Below are positions 19,363 through 29,605 of a DNA stretch of 64,000 nt, in pieces. Numbering within the stretch: the stretch's first letter is position 1; each line of letters starts with the position of its first letter. A model generated the notes under the pieces. It was given only the letters and a program-made list of their open reading frames with translations. It had not been told where the DNA came from and ran no database searches. The DNA lies in contig NZ_JAINVH010000007.1 in the NCBI RefSeq assembly GCF_020400825.1, positions 124,001 through 188,000 of the forward strand, given 5' to 3'. A program made the translations under genes and the position numbers. Origin of the DNA: Streptomyces sp. HPF1205 (lineage in GTDB: Bacteria > Actinomycetota > Actinomycetes > Streptomycetales > Streptomycetaceae).

Positions 19363-20574
19363 ATGGAAACCGTGATCCTTGCCGTCGTCATCGCCCTGGT
19401 CGTGATCCTCGCCGCCGGTGGACTGGTGATCGGCAGCCGCCGCAAGAAGCGGCAGCCGCCGGCCGCCCCGCCGAGCGCCCCCCCGAAGATCACCGCGCCT
19501 CCCGCCGAACCGCACGTCGGGGAGGAGGCCGAGGCCCCGCCGGAGGAGTCCCGCCGGACCATCGAAGAGGTCGTCCTGCCCGGCCCGGCCACCGCGCCCG
19601 ACGCGGTGGAGGAGGTGCAGGTCCCGCCGCTTCCGCAGATCGAGCTGCCGGAACCGTCCGCCGGCCGGCTGGTACGGCTGCGCTCCCGGCTGTCCCGCTC
19701 CCAGAACTCCCTGGGCAAGGGCCTGCTCACCCTGCTGTCCCGGGAGCGGCTGGACGAGGAGACGTGGGAGGAGATCGAGGACACCCTCATCACCGCCGAC
19801 GTCGGCGTCACCCCGACCCAGGAGCTGGTGGAACGGCTGCGCACCCGGGTGCGGGTGCTGGGCACCAGGACGCCGCAGGAGCTGCGGACCCTGCTCCGTG
19901 AGGAGCTGATCACCCTCGTCGACCCCACCCTCGACCGCACCCTGCACACCGAGAGCCACGAGGAGTCCCCGTCCGTGGTCCTGGTCGTGGGCGTCAACGG
20001 CACCGGGAAGACCACCACGACGGGCAAGCTCGCCCGCGTGCTCGTGGCCGACGGCCGCAGCGTCGTCCTCGGCGCGGCCGACACCTTCCGCGCCGCCGCC
20101 GCCGACCAGCTGCAGACCTGGGGCGAGCGGGTCGGCGCCCGTACCGTACGCGGCCCCGAAGGCGGCGACCCGGCCTCCATCGCGTTCGACGCGGTCAAGG
20201 AGGGCATCTCCGAGGGCGCCGACACCGTACTGATCGACACCGCGGGACGGCTGCACACCAAGACCGGCCTGATGGACGAGCTCGGCAAGGTCAAGCGGGT
20301 GGTGGAGAAGCACGGCCCGGTGGACGAGGTGCTGCTGGTCCTGGACGCCACCACCGGCCAGAACGGGCTGGTCCAGGCCCGCGTCTTCGCCGAGGTCGTG
20401 GACATCACCGGCATCGTCCTGACCAAGCTCGACGGCACCGCCAAGGGCGGCATCGTCATCGCCGTCCAGCGCGAACTCGGCGTCCCGGTCAAGCTCGTCG
20501 GCCTCGGCGAGGGCGCCGACGACCTGGCCCCGTTCGAACCCGACGCCTTCGTGGACGCGCTCATCGGGGACTAG
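19363..20574 (+). CDS. ftsY: signal recognition particle receptor FtsY
   Basis: A 403-residue SRP-receptor GTPase that docks Ffh-ribosome complexes to the membrane. A single N-terminal membrane helix (VILAVVIALVVILAAGGLVI) replaces the acidic A domain of E. coli. A Pro/Glu-rich linker follows, then the NG domain with G1 GVNGTGKTTTTGKLA (near 210), DTFRAAAADQL, DTAGRLHTK and TKLDGTAKGG. Its partner ffh is also in this window at about 28 kb. Confidence 0.97.
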   Translation: METVILAVVIALVVILAAGGLVIGSRRKKRQPPAAPPSAPPKITAPPAEPHVGEEAEAPPEESRRTIEEVVLPGPATAPDAVEEVQVPPLPQIELPEPSAGRLVRLRSRLSRSQNSLGKGLLTLLSRERLDEETWEEIEDTLITADVGVTPTQELVERLRTRVRVLGTRTPQELRTLLREELITLVDPTLDRTLHTESHEESPSVVLVVGVNGTGKTTTTGKLARVLVADGRSVVLGAADTFRAAAADQLQTWGERVGARTVRGPEGGDPASIAFDAVKEGISEGADTVLIDTAGRLHTKTGLMDELGKVKRVVEKHGPVDEVLLVLDATTGQNGLVQARVFAEVVDITGIVLTKLDGTAKGGIVIAVQRELGVPVKLVGLGEGADDLAPFEPDAFVDALIGD

Positions 20575-20613
20575 CCGCCGCCACGGCACAGGCCGTCGGC
20601 GGCCGGCCGTGAT

Positions 20614-20673
20614 GCCGTACACGTAAGCGGCGATGCCGTATACGTAAGCCGTATACGTAAGCCGTATACGTAA
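20614..20673. repeat. tandem 13-bp repeats (GCCGTATACGTAA) ending in a terminator
   Basis: Exact copies lie at 20635-20647, 20648-20660 and 20661-20673. A diverged copy (GCCGTACACGTAA) lies at 20614-20626. Each unit holds the palindrome CGTATACG. The last copy supplies the first bases of the adjoining terminator stem. Confidence 0.93.
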
Positions 20674-20705
20674 GGGGCGCCCGGCACAGCGGGCGCCCCT
20701 TACGT
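20668..20705. terminator. 15-bp bidirectional terminator hairpin
   Basis: Arms 20668-20682 (ACGTAAGGGGCGCCC) and 20691-20705 are perfectly complementary with an 8-nt loop. It separates ftsY from the convergent prim-pol gene. Confidence 0.9.
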
Positions 20706-20728
20706 GCGCCAAGGCGGCGGGTACGCCG

Positions 20729-21472
20729 TCACGCGTACGCCCTGCCCCGGTGGCAGGCGTAGGCGAGCGTTCCCAGGAGCAGCCTGGCCTCCGGAGGCTG
20801 CGGGGCGGCCTCGGGCCGCGGCTCGCGCAGCCAGCGGACCGGGCCGAGGCCGCCGCGGTCCGACGGGGGAGCGGTGACGTGGTCCCCGGGGCCGAGGCAG
20901 CGCAGGTCCAGCAGGGCGTCGTCCCAGCCCATCCGGTACAGCAGGTGCGGCAGCTCCGCGGCCGCGCCCGGCGCGACGAAGAACTGCGCGCGCCCGTCGG
21001 GGGTCAGCAGGACGGGCCCGAGGTGCAGCCCCATCCGCTCCAGCCGGACCAGCGCCCGCCGGCCCGGCGCCTCGGGGACGTCGAGCACGTCGAACGACCG
21101 TCCGGCGGGCAGCAGCACCGAGGCCCCGGGCACCTCGGCCCACGCCCGCGCCGCCTGCTCGAAGTCCGCTCCGGCCGGGACCTCGTCGGCGAAGGGCAGC
21201 GGATGGGCGCCGGGCGCCGCGCAGCCCGCGTCGCCGCAGGAGCACGCGCCGCCGCCCCTCGACGCGCGTGCCCCGGGCGCCACCGCCCAGCCGCACCGCG
21301 CGGTGTACTCCGCGACACAGGTGCACACAGCGGCCTGTGTGCGGCGCCGCGCGCCCGTCCGCACACCGGTAAGCGCCGCTACCCGTGCGGCATTGCGCGC
21401 CCCGGTCCGCTGCCGCCGCAATTCCCGCGTGATGTCCCGCGTGCCGCCGCTCATGAAGACCGTGAAGACCAT
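20729..21472 (-). CDS. small prim-pol (bifunctional DNA primase/polymerase N-terminal) domain protein
   Basis: A 247-residue protein. The C-terminal ~190 residues resemble the N-terminal primase-polymerase domain of bifunctional primase/polymerases: WAVAPGA, a Cys cluster ACSCGDAGCAAPGAHP, then WAEVPGASVLLPAGRSFDVLDVP. No helicase domain is attached, so it is a stand-alone module of unknown role. The first ~45 residues are Arg-rich. ATG 21472 has GGAGGAG four bases upstream; longer in-frame starts lack this. It is found next to nsdA in Streptomyces. Confidence 0.75.
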   Translation of the reverse strand: MVFTVFMSGGTRDITRELRRQRTGARNAARVAALTGVRTGARRRTQAAVCTCVAEYTARCGWAVAPGARASRGGGACSCGDAGCAAPGAHPLPFADEVPAGADFEQAARAWAEVPGASVLLPAGRSFDVLDVPEAPGRRALVRLERMGLHLGPVLLTPDGRAQFFVAPGAAAELPHLLYRMGWDDALLDLRCLGPGDHVTAPPSDRGGLGPVRWLREPRPEAAPQPPEARLLLGTLAYACHRGRAYA

Positions 21473-21849
21473 GACTCCTCCAACGCGGCGCCGTCGCCGA
21501 TGGTTACGCACCCGCCTGACCTCGCCCAACCGCCATGTGTCAAGTGAATCGTCTGTTGCGCGAGTGGAGTTCATCCAAAGGGGTGGCGAATGGTGGCGTT
21601 TCCGCGCGGACGGTCACCGGATGGGTAACCATGGGATTACGTTCGGTGCGTGAGCCAACGGCTGTGTCCGGCATGCCCTCCGGGCCCGGCCGCGGGTGAT
21701 GCGCGCACCGCACCCGTCCGTACCCCCCACCGCCCGGGCCCCACCGGCGGCACCGCGTCAGCCTGCCGCCACCGATCCGGCGATACGGACGACAGGACCC
21801 AGCGGACCCTGGTATTGAAGGGTTCGACACAGCGGGATGGGGGCTTGAC
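21473..21849. promoter_or_regulatory. 377-bp divergent regulatory gap (prim-pol / nsdA)
   Basis: There is no gene here. An 8-bp inverted pair ATGGTTAC (21500-21507) and GTAACCAT (21625-21632) flanks the middle. A perfect -35 TTGACA reads leftward at 21543-21538. The right-hand part (21650-21840) is GC-rich without evident structure. Confidence 0.45.
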
Positions 21850-23310
21850 GTGGGCGCCGCAGCCGAGAAGCAGCCCAACGCACAGCTGAGTTCGTGGTTC
21901 GTGCGCAGCGGCTGGTCGAAGGGCGAGCTGGCACGCCAGGTGAACCGGCGCGCCCGCCAGATGGGCGCCCACCACGTGAGCACGGACACCTCCCGGGTGC
22001 GCCGCTGGCTCGACGGCGAGCAGCCCCGCGAGCCCATCCCGCGCATCCTGTCCGAGCTGTTCTCCGAGCGCTTCGGCTGCGTGGTCCCCGTGGAGGACCT
22101 CGGCCTGCGCAGCGGCCGGCAGCCCCCCGCGGGCGGCGACGTCGACCTGCCGTGGGCCGGCCCGCAGACGGTCCAGCTGATCAACGAGTTCTCCCGCAGC
22201 GACCTGATGCTCGGCCGCAGGGGCTTCCTCGGCGCCTCCCTCGCGCTGTCCGCCGGCCCCGCGCTGGTCGAGCCGATGCAGCGCTGGCTGGTGCCCACCG
22301 CCGGAGCCGTCCTGCCGCCGGCCGTGCCGGCCGCCGCGGACCGGGACGCCGGGCGGCCCAGCCGCCTGTCCGGCCAGGAACTGGACCTGCTGGAGTCCAC
22401 CGCCGTGATGTTCCGCGAGTGGGACAACCAGTGCGGCGGCGGCCTGCGCCGCAAAGCGGTCGTCGGCCAGCTCCACGAGGTCACCGACCTGCTCCAGGAG
22501 CCCCACCCCGAGCGCACCGCCCGGCGGCTGTTCCGCATCACCGCCGACCTCGCCGCCCTGGCCGGCTGGATGAGCTACGACGTGGGCATGCAGCCCACCG
22601 CCCAGAAGTACCTGGTGCTGGCCCTGCACGCGGCCAAGGAGGCCGGCGACCGCCCGCTCGGCGCCTTCGTGCTGTCCTCCATGAGCCGCCAGATGATCCA
22701 CCTCGACCGGCCCGACGACGCCCTGGAGCTCATCCACCTCGCCCAGTACGGCAGCCGCGATTCGGCCACCGCCACCACCCAGTCGATGCTGTACGCGCTG
22801 GAGGCCCGGGCGTACGCCGCCCTGGGCCAGGTCAACAAGTGCCACCGCGCGGTCCGGATGGCCGAGGACGCCTTCGGCGACTCCCGGCCCGCCGAGGACC
22901 CCGCCTGGATCGCCTTCTTCACCGAGGCCGAGCTCCACGCCGAGAACGCGCACTCCTACCGCGACCTCGCCTACGTCGCCGGCCGCAGCCCCACGTACGC
23001 CTCCCTCGCCCACCCCGAGATGGAGCTCGCCGTCAGCGGCTTCGCCGACGACCCGGTCCACCAGCGCGCCTACGCGCTGAACCTGGTCGGCATGGGCACC
23101 GTCCACCTGCTGATGGACCAACCGGAGCAGGCCGCGCACTTCACCGGCCACGCCCTGAGCGTCGCCAAGCGGATACGGTCCGAGCGGGTCAACACCCGCA
23201 TCCGCAGGACCACCGACAGCGCGGTCCGCGATTTCGGCGACGTACCCGAGGTCGCGGCTCTCGCGGACCGGCTGGCGGTCGAACTGCCGGAAGTCGCCGA
23301 GTCCGCCTGA
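21850..23310 (+). CDS. nsdA: NsdA-type TPR regulator of differentiation and antibiotic production
   Basis: A 486-residue protein with N-terminal SSWFVRSGWSKGELARQVNR and VRRWLDGEQPREPIPRIL, resembling a divergent helix-turn-helix. It continues into helical TPR-like repeats (~170-460). These features and its place beside amtB-glnK match S. coelicolor NsdA, a negative regulator of sporulation and antibiotic synthesis. The biochemical activity is unknown. GTG 21850 was chosen; there is no convincing ribosome site. Confidence 0.87.
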   Translation: MGAAAEKQPNAQLSSWFVRSGWSKGELARQVNRRARQMGAHHVSTDTSRVRRWLDGEQPREPIPRILSELFSERFGCVVPVEDLGLRSGRQPPAGGDVDLPWAGPQTVQLINEFSRSDLMLGRRGFLGASLALSAGPALVEPMQRWLVPTAGAVLPPAVPAAADRDAGRPSRLSGQELDLLESTAVMFREWDNQCGGGLRRKAVVGQLHEVTDLLQEPHPERTARRLFRITADLAALAGWMSYDVGMQPTAQKYLVLALHAAKEAGDRPLGAFVLSSMSRQMIHLDRPDDALELIHLAQYGSRDSATATTQSMLYALEARAYAALGQVNKCHRAVRMAEDAFGDSRPAEDPAWIAFFTEAELHAENAHSYRDLAYVAGRSPTYASLAHPEMELAVSGFADDPVHQRAYALNLVGMGTVHLLMDQPEQAAHFTGHALSVAKRIRSERVNTRIRRTTDSAVRDFGDVPEVAALADRLAVELPEVAESA

Positions 23311-23392
23311 CGCCCGAAGCGGAATCCGCCGAAGCGACCCGCACCCCACCCGTATACATCCTTCACCGAACCGGGGAGCGGTTCATCTCCGC

Positions 23393-23428
23393 GTAACATC
23401 CGCGACTTCTTCGTCACGGCGGCGAAAC
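23393..23428 (+). promoter_or_regulatory. GlnR-box-like site upstream of amtB
   Basis: GTCAC-n6-GAAAC at 23413-23428 matches the streptomycete GlnR consensus gTnAC-n6-GaAAC exactly. A weaker half, GTAAC-n6-GACTT, lies at 23393-23408. It is 105 bp before amtB, so nitrogen-limited activation is expected. Confidence 0.75.
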
Positions 23429-23532
23429 ACGGTGCGGCATCGACCGAAACCCGGCTGAGCCAATCTCGTGGCGAAAACCGGCCCACACCTGCTCCGCCCG
23501 CACGGGCCGTCCGGATGACAGAGGAGACGCCG

Positions 23533-25208
<1,676 letters not shown>

Positions 25209-25235
25209 CGTCCCAGGCCGCAGCCGAGGCCCGCA

Positions 25236-25271
25236 GCCGGGCCCCGGCCGAGACCACGGCCGGGGCCCGGC
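25236..25271 (+). terminator. 14-bp hairpin between glnK and glnD
   Basis: A perfect inverted repeat GCCGGGCCCCGGCC / GGCCGGGGCCCGGC with an 8-nt loop. It probably reduces read-through from amtB-glnK into glnD. Confidence 0.8.
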
Positions 25272-25329
25272 GTCCGCCGCCACCGCGGCCCGCCGCCGGC
25301 CCCCGACCTCACCGACCGCTGGAGAACGA

Positions 25330-27795
25330 GTGACCGAAAGCGTCGAAGCGCCGGACGGCGGATACGCGGCGGCCCGCCTGCGCCTCCTCACCCAGGAGGC
25401 GCAGGCCGGGCCGCCGCGCCGCGCCGCGCTGGCCTCCCTCACCGACCGCTGGCTCGCCTCCTTGGCGGCCGAGGCCGCCGAGGCCACCGGCATGGGGGGC
25501 ACCTCCCACGCCGCAGGCCGTGGGGGAGGCTTCGCCCTCGTCGCGGTCGGCGGCTACGGCCGCGGCGAGCTCTCCCCGCGCAGCGACCTCGACCTGCTGC
25601 TCCTCCACGAGCCGGGCGACTCGGTCGCCGCCCTCGCCGACCGCATCTGGTACCCGGTGTGGGACCTGGGCGTCGCCCTCGACCACTCCGTCCGCACCGC
25701 CGCCGAGACCCGCAAGGCCGCCGCCGAGGACCTCAAGGTCCAGCTCGGCCTGCTGGACGCCCGGCACATCGCCGGCGATCCCGCCCTCACCTCGGGGCTG
25801 CGCAGCGCCGTCCTCGCCGACTGGCGCAACCAGGCGCCCGGGCGGCTGCCCGCCCTGCGCGAGATGTGCCAGGAACGCGCGGAACGCCAGGGCGAGCTGT
25901 CCTACCTCCTCGAACCCGACCTCAAGGAGGCCCGCGGCGGCCTGCGCGACGCGACCGCCCTGCGCGCGGTCGCCGCCTCCTGGCTCGCCGACGCACCCCG
26001 CGAGGGCCTGGAGGACGCCCGCACCCGCCTGCTGGACGCCCGCGACGCCCTCCACCTGGTCACCGGGCGCGCCACCGACCGGCTCGCCCTCCAGGAGCAG
26101 GACCAGGTCGCCGCCGAACTCGGCCTGCTGGACGCCGACGCCCTGCTCCGCCAGGTCTACGAGGCCGCCCGCCGCATCGCCTACGCGGCCGACGTCACCT
26201 GGCGCGAGGTCGCCCGGGTGCTGCGCGCCCGCGAGTCCCGGCCCCGCCGCCGCGGCATCCTCGGCCGCGGCCGCGCCTCCGCGGCGGCCGATCGGACCCC
26301 CGAGCGGGTGCCGCTGGCCGAAGGCGTCGTGGAGCAGGAGGGCGAGGCCGTCCTGGCGCTGGCCGCCAAGCCGGAACGCGACCCCGTACTGCCGCTGCGG
26401 GCCGCGGCCGCCGCGGCGCAGGCCGGGCTGCCGCTGTCCATCCACGCGGTGCGCCGCCTGGCCGCGACCGCCGCGCCGCTGCCGGTGCCGTGGCCCGCCG
26501 AGGCCCGCGAGCAGCTCCTGACCCTGCTCGGCGCCGGCGAGCCCACCGTGCCGGTGTGGGAGGCGCTGGAGGCCGAGGGCCTGGTCACCCGGCTCCTGCC
26601 GGACTGGGAGCGGGTCCGCTGCCGCCCGCAGCGCAACGCCGTGCACCGCTTCACCGTCGACCGCCACCTGGTGGAGACCGCCGTCCAGGCCGCCGGGCTC
26701 ACCCGCCGGGTCGGCCGCCCCGACCTGCTGCTGACCGCGGCCCTGCTGCACGACATCGGCAAGGGCTGGCCCGGCGACCACAGCGAGGCCGGGCAGACAA
26801 TCGCCCGCGACATGGCCGCCCGCATCGGCTTCGGCCCCGCCGACGCCGACACCCTCGCCCTGCTGGTCCGCCACCACCTGCTGCTGATCGACACCGCCAC
26901 CCGCCGCGACCTGGACGACCCGGAGACGGTGCGCGCCGTCGCCGAGACCGTACGGGACACCTGCACGCTGGAGCTGCTGGCCGCCCTCACCGAGGCCGAC
27001 GCCCTGGCCACCGGGCCCGCCGCCTGGAGCACCTGGCGCGCGTCCCTGCTCGCCGACCTGGTCGAGCGCGTCGCCGGCGCCCTCGACACCGGCGCCCTGC
27101 CCGTCACCACCGACCGCGAGCCCACCACGGAGGAGGAGCGGCTGGCCATCGAGGCGGCCCGCACCGGCGGTCCCGTGCTGGCGCTGCACGCGCACAGCGA
27201 ACCCGACGCCGAGGGCGAGGACCGCACCGAGACGCTCGGTGTGGAGCTGCTGGTAGCCGTGCCCGACCGGCCCGGCCTGGTCGCCCTGGCCGCCGGGGTC
27301 CTGGCCCTGCACCGGCTCACCGTGCGGGCCGCCGACCTGCGCTCCGTCGACCCGATCGGCGAGGGCCCTGTCGCGCTGCTCAACTGGCGCGTCTCGGCGG
27401 AGTACGGAGCCCTGCCGGAGGCCGCCCGGCTGCGCGCCGACCTGGCCCGCGCCTTCGAGGGCACCCTGGACATCGAGAGCCGGCTCGCCGAGCGCGAGGC
27501 CGCGTATCCCAGGCGGCGCGGCATCGCCCCGCCCCCACCGCGCGTCACCGTCGCCCCCGCGGGCACCTCCCAGTCCGCCACGGTCCTGGAGGTCCGCGCC
27601 CACGACGCCCCCGGCCTGCTCCACCGCATCGGCCTCGCCCTGGGCGCGACATCGGTCACCATCCGCTCCGCCCGCATCTCCACCCTGGGTGCCAACGCCG
27701 TCGACGCCTTCTACGTCGTCGGCAAGGACGGCAGCCCGCTGCCCGACCCCCACGCCCAGGAAGTGGCGAGACAGGTGGAGGCGCGGCTGCGCTGA
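25330..27795 (+). CDS. glnD: PII nucleotidyltransferase/removing enzyme GlnD
   Basis: An 821-residue bifunctional enzyme that modifies and demodifies GlnK (adenylylation in streptomycetes). Nucleotidyltransferase motif VGGYGRGELSPRSDLDLLLL (near residue 73), HD hydrolase motif LLHDIGKGWPGDHSEAG (near 471), and two C-terminal ACT domains (~640-700 and ~755-821) for glutamine sensing. An in-frame insertion at residues ~54-68 is encoded by a small palindromic element just before the catalytic motif. The start is GTG with GGAG nearby. Confidence 0.96.
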   Translation: MTESVEAPDGGYAAARLRLLTQEAQAGPPRRAALASLTDRWLASLAAEAAEATGMGGTSHAAGRGGGFALVAVGGYGRGELSPRSDLDLLLLHEPGDSVAALADRIWYPVWDLGVALDHSVRTAAETRKAAAEDLKVQLGLLDARHIAGDPALTSGLRSAVLADWRNQAPGRLPALREMCQERAERQGELSYLLEPDLKEARGGLRDATALRAVAASWLADAPREGLEDARTRLLDARDALHLVTGRATDRLALQEQDQVAAELGLLDADALLRQVYEAARRIAYAADVTWREVARVLRARESRPRRRGILGRGRASAAADRTPERVPLAEGVVEQEGEAVLALAAKPERDPVLPLRAAAAAAQAGLPLSIHAVRRLAATAAPLPVPWPAEAREQLLTLLGAGEPTVPVWEALEAEGLVTRLLPDWERVRCRPQRNAVHRFTVDRHLVETAVQAAGLTRRVGRPDLLLTAALLHDIGKGWPGDHSEAGQTIARDMAARIGFGPADADTLALLVRHHLLLIDTATRRDLDDPETVRAVAETVRDTCTLELLAALTEADALATGPAAWSTWRASLLADLVERVAGALDTGALPVTTDREPTTEEERLAIEAARTGGPVLALHAHSEPDAEGEDRTETLGVELLVAVPDRPGLVALAAGVLALHRLTVRAADLRSVDPIGEGPVALLNWRVSAEYGALPEAARLRADLARAFEGTLDIESRLAEREAAYPRRRGIAPPPPRVTVAPAGTSQSATVLEVRAHDAPGLLHRIGLALGATSVTIRSARISTLGANAVDAFYVVGKDGSPLPDPHAQEVARQVEARLR
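25494..25529. repeat. small palindromic element inserted within glnD
   Basis: CCTCCCACG (25502-25510) and CGTGGGGGAGG (25519-25529) form an imperfect stem, preceded by a G-run and CACCTCCC. It adds a Gly-rich stretch (GMGGTSHAAGRGGG) in frame. It resembles short hairpin repeats dispersed in Streptomyces genomes; that likeness is from memory, not a search. Confidence 0.6.
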
Positions 27796-27796
27796 C

Positions 27797-27859
27797 AAGG
27801 CGCCCGCCGGATGCGATCCCGCCCTCGTCCGTCGTGTATCCGGTGGGCGAGGGCGCCTT
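27797..27859 (+). terminator. branched hairpin after glnD
   Basis: Outer stem AAGGCGCCC/GGGCGCCTT (27797-27805, 27851-27859) encloses CCGGAT/ATCCGG. An alternative GCCCTCG/CGAGGGC pairing is also possible. It lies directly after the glnD stop. Confidence 0.6.
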
Positions 27860-27926
27860 CGTGCCGCGTCCGGATACCCTGGAGGACGATTGCCCCCGCC
27901 CCCGACCGCAAGGATCTGCGACCACC

Positions 27927-29471
27927 GTGTTCGACACTCTGTCTGATCGCCTCGCGAACACCTTCAAAGGACTCCGGGGCAAAGGGCGTCTCACTGAGGC
28001 GGACATCGACGCCACGGCGCGCGAGATCCGCATCGCGCTGCTCGAAGCGGACGTGGCCCTGCCGGTCGTGCGTGCCTTCATCGCCAACATCAAGCAGCGG
28101 TCGCTGGGCACCGAGGTGTCCAAGGCGCTGAACCCGGCGCAGCAGGTCGTCAAGATCGTCAACCAGGAGCTCGTCGCCATCCTCGGCGGGGAGACCCGCC
28201 GTCTGCGCTTCGCCAAGCAGCCGCCGACCGTGATCATGCTCGCCGGCCTCCAGGGCGCCGGCAAGACGACGCTGGCCGGCAAGCTCGGCCGCTGGCTGCA
28301 GCAGCAGGGCCACACCCCGCTGCTGGTCGCCTGCGACCTCCAGCGCCCCAACGCCGTCAACCAGCTCAGCGTGGTCGCCGAGCGCGCGGGCGTCGCGGTC
28401 TACGCGCCCGAGCCGGGCAACGGCGTGGGCGACCCGGTGAAGGTCGCACGGGACTCGATCGAGTACGCCACGTCCCGCCAGTACGACATCGTCGTGATCG
28501 ACACCGCCGGCCGCCTGGGCGTCGACCAGGAGATGATGCAGCAGGCCGCCGACATCCGGGACGCGGTCCGCCCGAACGAGATCCTCTTCGTGGTCGACGC
28601 CATGATCGGCCAGGACGCGGTCAACACCGCGGAGGCGTTCCGCGACGGCGTCGGCTTCGACGGCGTGGTGCTGTCCAAGCTGGACGGCGACGCGCGCGGC
28701 GGCGCCGCCCTGTCGATCGCGCACGTCACCGGCAAGCAGATCATGTTCGCGTCGAACGGCGAGAAGCTCGACGACTTCGACGCCTTCCACCCGGACCGGA
28801 TGGCCTCCCGGATCCTCGGCATGGGCGACATGCTCTCGCTCATCGAGAAGGCCGAGCAGACCTTCTCGCAGGCCGAGGCCGAGAAGATGGCGGCCAAGCT
28901 GGCCAAGGGCCCCAAGGAGTTCACCCTCGACGACTTCCTGGCGCAGATGGAGCAGGTCCGCAAGATGGGCTCGATCTCCAAGCTGCTCGGGATGCTGCCG
29001 GGGATGGGGCAGATCAGGGACCAGATCAACAACCTCGACGAGCGGGACGTGGATCGCACGGCCGCGATCATCAAGTCGATGACGCCCGCCGAGCGGGCCG
29101 ATCCGCACATCATCAACGGCTCGCGCCGGGCGCGTATCGCCAAGGGCTCCGGGGTCGAGGTCAGTGCGGTGAAGTCGCTCGTGGAGCGGTTCTTCGACGC
29201 CCGCAAGATGATGTCGCGGATGGCCCAGGGCGGCGGGATGCCCGGTATGCCGGGGATCCCGGGCATGGGCGGCGGCCCCGGCCGGCAGAAGAAGCAGCAG
29301 AAGAAGGGCAAGGGGTCGCGGCGCAGCGGCAACCCGATGAAGCGCCTCCAGGAGGAGCAGGAGGCCGCCGCGCGCCGCGAGGAGCGGGCGGGCAGCGCCT
29401 TCGGCGGCGGCGCCGTGCCCGAGGACTTCGAACTGCCCGCGGAGTTCAAGGACTTCCTGCCGCCGAAGTAG
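27927..29471 (+). CDS. ffh: signal recognition particle protein Ffh (SRP54)
   Basis: A 514-residue SRP GTPase. It has the N domain, G1 GLQGAGKTTLAGKLGRWL (near 104), CDLQRPNAVNQL, IDTAGRLGVD and SKLDGDARGG. A Met-rich M domain (~300-440) includes GMLPGMGQI and SRRARIAKGSG for 4.5S RNA/signal-sequence binding. A Gly/Met-Pro repeat and Lys-rich tail follow. GTG 27927 matches the conserved MFDTLSDRLANTFKGLRGKG. AAGGA lies 12 bases upstream, a long spacing. It works with FtsY. Confidence 0.97.
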   Translation: MFDTLSDRLANTFKGLRGKGRLTEADIDATAREIRIALLEADVALPVVRAFIANIKQRSLGTEVSKALNPAQQVVKIVNQELVAILGGETRRLRFAKQPPTVIMLAGLQGAGKTTLAGKLGRWLQQQGHTPLLVACDLQRPNAVNQLSVVAERAGVAVYAPEPGNGVGDPVKVARDSIEYATSRQYDIVVIDTAGRLGVDQEMMQQAADIRDAVRPNEILFVVDAMIGQDAVNTAEAFRDGVGFDGVVLSKLDGDARGGAALSIAHVTGKQIMFASNGEKLDDFDAFHPDRMASRILGMGDMLSLIEKAEQTFSQAEAEKMAAKLAKGPKEFTLDDFLAQMEQVRKMGSISKLLGMLPGMGQIRDQINNLDERDVDRTAAIIKSMTPAERADPHIINGSRRARIAKGSGVEVSAVKSLVERFFDARKMMSRMAQGGGMPGMPGIPGMGGGPGRQKKQQKKGKGSRRSGNPMKRLQEEQEAAARREERAGSAFGGGAVPEDFELPAEFKDFLPPK

Positions 29472-29482
29472 GCACCGCGCAG

Positions 29483-29516
29483 GCGCGGCCCGGGTGCGCT
29501 CGGCACCTGGGCGCGC
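29483..29516 (+). terminator. hairpin terminator after ffh
   Basis: CCCGGGTGC (29489-29497) pairs with GCACCTGGG (29503-29511) including one G-U, around GCTCG. It is extended by GCGCG/CGCGC across a one-base bulge. Confidence 0.7.
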
Positions 29517-29605
29517 CCGCGACAAAGGATGCGGGTCGGGCGGGCCGGCGGGTGGTTACGGAGGACGGGCCGACGGGCGCGTCCTCCGTCCACGACAATG
29601 GGTCC

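Noticed and set aside
25659..29471. 1270-codon forward frame spanning glnD and ffh
   Set aside because: Its first two thirds is an Arg/Pro-rich shadow of glnD. Only the last 514 codons are real (Ffh), starting at GTG 27927.
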